Of a stretch of 8,316 bases of DNA, positions 5,691 to 8,316 are shown in pieces (the stretch's first letter is position 1; every line of letters starts with the position of its first letter). The stretch comes from Bryobacteraceae bacterium (lineage in GTDB: Bacteria > Acidobacteriota > Terriglobia > Bryobacterales > Bryobacteraceae), in the NCBI GenBank assembly GCA_030044325.1, contig JASHWA010000215.1:1-8316 (forward strand). Reading direction: 5' to 3'. Under the pieces are notes generated by a model that did not search any database, was not told where the DNA came from, and saw nothing but the letters and a program-made list of their open reading frames with translations. The position numbers were made by a program, and so were the translations under genes.

Positions 5691-5699
5691 TGATAAGAT
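5691..5699 (+). promoter_or_regulatory. Extended -10 box for the MFS transporter
   Basis: TGATAAGAT is an exact TGn plus TAAGAT (5/6 to TATAAT), nine bases before the ATG at 5709. Transcription would start near 5706, leaving a leader of only two or three bases and no room for a Shine-Dalgarno sequence. No good -35 hexamer is visible. Confidence 0.5.
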
Positions 5700-5708
5700 C
5701 ATGCGTCT

Positions 5709-6830
5709 ATGCTGATTCTGGCAGCCATTCTGGCGATTTTCGTTTACGGCATGATCGCCGCGATGCTGGGCACCATCCTGCCGGATCTCTCGCTGAGATT
5801 CCATCTGACGCCGAAACAAAATGGCGCGATCGCGTCGATGCAGGCGCTGGGGCTGATCATCGCTTCGGTGGGAGTCGGGCCGCTGATCGATAACGAGGGC
5901 AAAAAAGCCGGGCTGGTGCTCGGCCTGGCGCTGGTGACCATCGCGCTGTTTCTGCTGCCGAAATCGGGCGGATTCGGAAGCATCGTGTTTTATCTGTTCC
6001 TGCTGGGATTGGGCGGCGGAATCATCGTGACCGGCGCCAACGCGCTCGCAAGCGACGTCGCCGAATCGAGCCGCGCGACCACGCTGAATTTCTTGAACCT
6101 GTTTTTCGGACTGGGGGGCCTCGCGACGCCGTTCATCTCCGCGAACCTGCTCGGGCGGAATTCGGTGCGGCTGTGCTACCTGGTGGCGACGCTCGCGGCG
6201 GTCACGCTGGCCATCCACATCGCTACGCCGATGCCCGCGCCGGGCGGCGCGCAGAGCTTCGTGTTTTCCGATATCGGCCCGTCCCTGGGGAAACCGGCGC
6301 TGTTTCTTCTCGCGCTGATGCTGTTTTTATACCTCGCCTGCGAGGTGGGCGTGTGGAACTGGCTCGCGCAGCACCTGATCGCGCAGGGCGTGGCGGAAGC
6401 GAAGGCGCTGAACATTCTTTCCCTCGGCTTCGCGCTGGGATTGCTGCTCGGCCGCGTGGTGGTTTCACAGATTCTGCGCACGGTTCCTGCGCAGACGGTC
6501 ACGCTCGCGGCCTCGATTCTGATGGCGATCACCACGTTCTGGATGCTGCGCACCACCCGCTTCGCGGGAATCGCGGTATTTCTCGCGGGAGTGGCGATGG
6601 CGCCGGTATTTCCGACCGTGCTGGCCATGGTCGCCGACCGTTTCGCGACGATGACCGCGACCGCGCAGGGCATCGCGATCAGCTCCGGCTGGCTGGGACT
6701 GGCGATCAGCTCGCGCGTGATCGGCTCGATCGCGGGCGGCGATCCGAAGCGCCTGAAAACCGCGCTGTTGGTGATTCCGGCGGCGTCGGTGGTGATGATC
6801 GGAGTAAATCTCGCGCTGCGCGCTTTATAA
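5709..6830 (+). CDS. Major facilitator superfamily transporter, FHS (sugar symporter)-like
   Basis: A 373-residue inner-membrane transporter with about 11-12 hydrophobic helices in two halves separated by a loop near residues 172-194. The first half opens LAIFVYGMIAAMLGTILPDL. It carries an MFS motif-A-like loop GPLIDNEGKK (57-66) between helices 2 and 3, and GGGIIVTGANAL and LNFLNLFFGLGGLATPFI further on. The second half has FLYLACEVGVWNWLAQHL (206-223) with an in-membrane Glu212, then FALGLLLGRVV, and FLAGVAMAPVFPTVLAMVADRF (291-312). The E-x3-W pattern and the LN-LHxFFG-like segment match the fucose/glucose:H+ symporter (FHS) branch, so a sugar-type proton symporter is the best guess; substrate unknown. 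It is slightly short of the usual 400-430. It has no Shine-Dalgarno sequence; an extended -10 box lies nine bases upstream. It is transcribed alone and converges on the ATPase gene. Confidence 0.88.
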   Translation: MLILAAILAIFVYGMIAAMLGTILPDLSLRFHLTPKQNGAIASMQALGLIIASVGVGPLIDNEGKKAGLVLGLALVTIALFLLPKSGGFGSIVFYLFLLGLGGGIIVTGANALASDVAESSRATTLNFLNLFFGLGGLATPFISANLLGRNSVRLCYLVATLAAVTLAIHIATPMPAPGGAQSFVFSDIGPSLGKPALFLLALMLFLYLACEVGVWNWLAQHLIAQGVAEAKALNILSLGFALGLLLGRVVVSQILRTVPAQTVTLAASILMAITTFWMLRTTRFAGIAVFLAGVAMAPVFPTVLAMVADRFATMTATAQGIAISSGWLGLAISSRVIGSIAGGDPKRLKTALLVIPAASVVMIGVNLALRAL

Positions 6831-6842
6831 TGGCCGCAAATG

Positions 6843-6890
6843 AACGCGAATTCAGAATAGATTTGCGTTTATTCGCGTTGATTCGCGGCT
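6843..6890. repeat. Decamer tandem repeat with inverted repeat between convergent genes
   Basis: Three consecutive 10-base units, ATTTGCGTTT (6861-6870), ATTCGCGTTG (6871-6880) and ATTCGCGGCT (6881-6890), differ at one to three positions from each other. The first nine bases of the middle unit (ATTCGCGTT, 6871-6879) are a perfect inverted partner of AACGCGAAT at 6843-6851, giving a nine-pair stem. The element fills the 58-base gap between the transporter stop and the ATPase stop, and its last two bases run into the ATPase TAG. It probably ends transcription on both strands. I recall similar ATTCGCGTT/ATTCGCGGC strings as dispersed intergenic repeats in other genomes, from memory only. Confidence 0.6.
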
Positions 6891-8193
6891 AACCTTTGGC
6901 GAAATACAACGACGCCGCGCGCTCCATTTCGCCCTTGGTCATAATCGGACCGCGGCCTTCGTAGCGGCCGATCGCCGAGAGAATGTTGCAGATATCCGCC
7001 GGATAGCACGCGCGCAATTCGGTGCGGCCTTCCCGCAGGCACAGCTTGCGAAGGTATTCGGCGCTGTCGGGCTCGGCTTGAATATTGCGCGCCTGCACGA
7101 CTCTCGAAAAAATCTGGTCGAAGGCCGGCGCGTCCACGGCTTCCACATAGATCTTGTTGTGAATGCGGCGCAGGAACGCTTCGTCGGCGAGATCGCTGGG
7201 CTCGAGGTTGGTGGAAAACACGACCATTGTCTCGAACGGAATCTGGAACTTGACGCCGTAGCGCAGCGTTAAATAGTCGACGCGGCGATCCAAGGGCACG
7301 ATCCAGCGATTCAACAGGTCGCGCGGGCTCATGAGCTGGCGCCCGAAGTCGTCGATGATCAGAATCCCGTTGTTCGCCTTCATCTGCAAGGGCGCGGCAT
7401 AAATTCCGGAAGCTTCGTCCAGCCGCATTTCGAGCATGCTGGGAATCAGCTCGCCGCCGACGACGATGCACGGGCGCTTGCATAAAATCCAGCGCGGATC
7501 GAGATCGTGTTCGTCGTTTTCGAGCGGACTGTGCACCACCGGGTCGTACAAGCTGATCACCTGGTTATCGACTTCCACGGCGTACGGGATCAGCACCGCA
7601 TCGTGGTAGACGCGCAGCATGCGCTCGGCGAGGCTGGTTTTTCCGTTGCCGGTCGGCCCATAAACGAAAATCGAGCTCTGCGAAATGATCGCGGGCCCGA
7701 GCTGATCGAGCATCCGGTCGCCCACCACCAGGTCCGAAAACGCCTGGCGCAGCGAGGCGCGGTCCACGTGAACTTTCGCGGCCTGAACTTTGGTCGCGGC
7801 GTGGTATTCCTTGAGCGAAACGGGGCAGGCGCCGGCGTATTGGGAGATTTCGAAGCGCTCGCCGGCAAGCTGTTTTCCGCCGGCGGAAAGCGTGAAATTG
7901 TAGTCGTTGCCGCTCATGCCCTTCACTTCAATCAACTGCTGGGCGCGCATATGCTTGAACACCGCATCGACAATCGGGATCGACAGGCGCAGGGAGCGGC
8001 CCAGCCCTTGCAGGCTGCAGTAGCCCTCGATCAGCATACGCCGCAGCATCAGATCGAGCACCAGCGATTGCGGAACGCCCAGTTCCGCGAAATTCTGCGG
8101 GATGGCCGGATTAAACGCCGACCGCACAGGCGCGAAAGTGGCCATGACGGGGAATAGCCCTCCTCTCAAGGAATCATCGGCAGAATCGGCCAT
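6889..8193 (-). CDS. AAA+ ATPase with N-terminal winged-helix domain
   Basis: A 434-residue soluble ATPase. Residues 41-110 look like a winged-helix domain: LVLDLMLRRMLIEG, then LQGLGRSLRLSIPIVDAVFKHM as helix-turn-helix, then LIEVKG, YNFTLSAGGKQLA as the wing. The AAA+ module follows at about 145-415. It has Walker A GPTGNGKTS (179-187), Walker B ILIIDDFG (277-284), sensor-1 FSTNL (N329), an arginine-finger candidate in FLRRIHNKI (342-343), and a C-terminal helical lid with TELRACYPADICNIL. A conserved-looking VVGGELIPSMLEMRLDE lies between the Walker motifs. Such proteins are often labelled 'ATPase with chaperone activity', but the target is unknown. It lacks transmembrane segments. The ATG at 8193 is chosen; a TTG at 8220 and an ATG at 8145 (418 residues) are alternatives, and the start MATFAPVRSAF from 8145 is plausible. 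It is read away from the DinB-like gene across a 35-base gap with a palindrome. Confidence 0.85.
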   Translation of the reverse strand: MADSADDSLRGGLFPVMATFAPVRSAFNPAIPQNFAELGVPQSLVLDLMLRRMLIEGYCSLQGLGRSLRLSIPIVDAVFKHMRAQQLIEVKGMSGNDYNFTLSAGGKQLAGERFEISQYAGACPVSLKEYHAATKVQAAKVHVDRASLRQAFSDLVVGDRMLDQLGPAIISQSSIFVYGPTGNGKTSLAERMLRVYHDAVLIPYAVEVDNQVISLYDPVVHSPLENDEHDLDPRWILCKRPCIVVGGELIPSMLEMRLDEASGIYAAPLQMKANNGILIIDDFGRQLMSPRDLLNRWIVPLDRRVDYLTLRYGVKFQIPFETMVVFSTNLEPSDLADEAFLRRIHNKIYVEAVDAPAFDQIFSRVVQARNIQAEPDSAEYLRKLCLREGRTELRACYPADICNILSAIGRYEGRGPIMTKGEMERAASLYFAKG

Positions 8194-8207
8194 GGAGTTT
8201 AATGCTC

Positions 8208-8227
8208 CGATCGAATACAATCGATCG
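8208..8227. promoter_or_regulatory. 20-bp palindrome over a divergent promoter
   Basis: CGATCGA (8208-8214) and TCGATCG (8221-8227) are perfect seven-base inverted arms around ATACAA. Inside it, TACAAT (8216-8221) is a near-consensus -10 (5/6) on the plus strand, ending seven bases before the ATG at 8229. A protein bound here would cover the plus-strand -10 and sit 14 bases before the ATPase ATG at 8193, so it could control both genes. Confidence 0.45.
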
Positions 8228-8228
8228 C

Positions 8229-8316
8229 ATGAGCCCCGCTGAACGCGACCGCGCCGTCCGCTATCTGGAGGACACCAAGGCCGCGCTGGTCGATTTCACC
8301 CGCACGCTGGAGCATT
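8229..8316 (+). CDS. Probable DinB-like family protein, N-terminal fragment (cut by window edge)
   Basis: Twenty-nine codons are visible, beginning MSPAERDRAVRYLEDT and continuing KAALVDFTRTLEH. The amphipathic first helix with the pattern RAVRYLE-T--AL---T--L resembles the opening of DinB-like (YfiT/DUF664-type) proteins. These are four-helix-bundle, often metal-binding enzymes of about 160-180 residues with varied thiol-transfer or unknown roles. The metal-binding His residues expected later are beyond the window. No Shine-Dalgarno sequence is present, and TACAAT lies seven bases before the ATG, so the mRNA may be leaderless. A reading frame is likely, but the family assignment from 29 residues is tentative. 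Confidence 0.5.
   Translation, partial: MSPAERDRAVRYLEDTKAALVDFTRTLEH

Noticed and set aside
5673..6218. A 181-codon minus-strand frame across the transporter start
   Set aside because: Gln/Arg/His-rich shadow of the transporter gene with no motif or start signal.
1223..8193. The AAA+ ATPase and the vWA proteins as a MoxR-vWA type pair
   Set aside because: The vWA proteins carry signal peptides and act outside the cytoplasm, the ATPase is cytoplasmic and not MoxR-like, and unrelated genes on both strands lie between them.

Overview
The window is GC-rich, gene-dense chromosomal DNA from a Gram-negative bacterium, most likely an Acidobacteriota member of the Solibacter/Bryobacter type. Two things point there. 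Three consecutive genes encode secreted von Willebrand factor A (vWA) proteins with the N- and C-terminal signatures of the 'VWFA-related Acidobacterial domain' group. KdsB implies a Kdo-containing outer-membrane lipopolysaccharide. I see no tRNA, rRNA, CRISPR array, transposase or prophage gene.

Layout. Positions 1-1186 (minus strand) hold kdsB followed by the start of pyrG. They overlap by one base (TAATG), and PyrG makes the CTP that KdsB consumes. A promoter region at about 1187-1222 separates kdsB from the divergent plus-strand vWA genes. These are vwA1 (1223-2215), vwA2 (2384-3376) and vwA3 (3360-4340). vwA1 and vwA2 are close tandem paralogues. vwA3 is more distant and overlaps the end of vwA2 by 17 bases. 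A 66-residue Trp/Arg-rich protein (4337-4537) overlaps the vwA3 stop by four bases, so vwA2, vwA3 and this small gene look like one translationally coupled operon. A strong hairpin at 4525-4570 closes it.

Positions 4587-5511 (minus strand) carry a seven-helix membrane protein of unknown function. A 48-codon gene for a secreted Cys-containing peptide, with an excellent ribosome binding site, lies just upstream of it. Positions 5512-5708 are a divergent regulatory region with two dyads. An FHS-like major facilitator (sugar-type) transporter follows on the plus strand (5709-6830). It converges on a minus-strand winged-helix/AAA+ ATPase (6889-8193), and a three-unit 10-bp repeat with an inverted repeat sits between their ends. 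A palindrome lies in the short divergent gap before the start of a probable DinB-like gene (8229 to the window end).

Two themes stand out. One is the expanded, coupled vWA module with its small basic partner. The other is a recurring promoter layout: extended -10 boxes of the TGnTAnnnT type (or a near-consensus -10) lie 5-13 bases before start codons that lack Shine-Dalgarno sequences, at kdsB, vwA2, the transporter and the DinB-like gene. This suggests leaderless or very short-leader transcripts. Functions of the vWA proteins, the small proteins, the seven-helix protein and the ATPase remain unknown.
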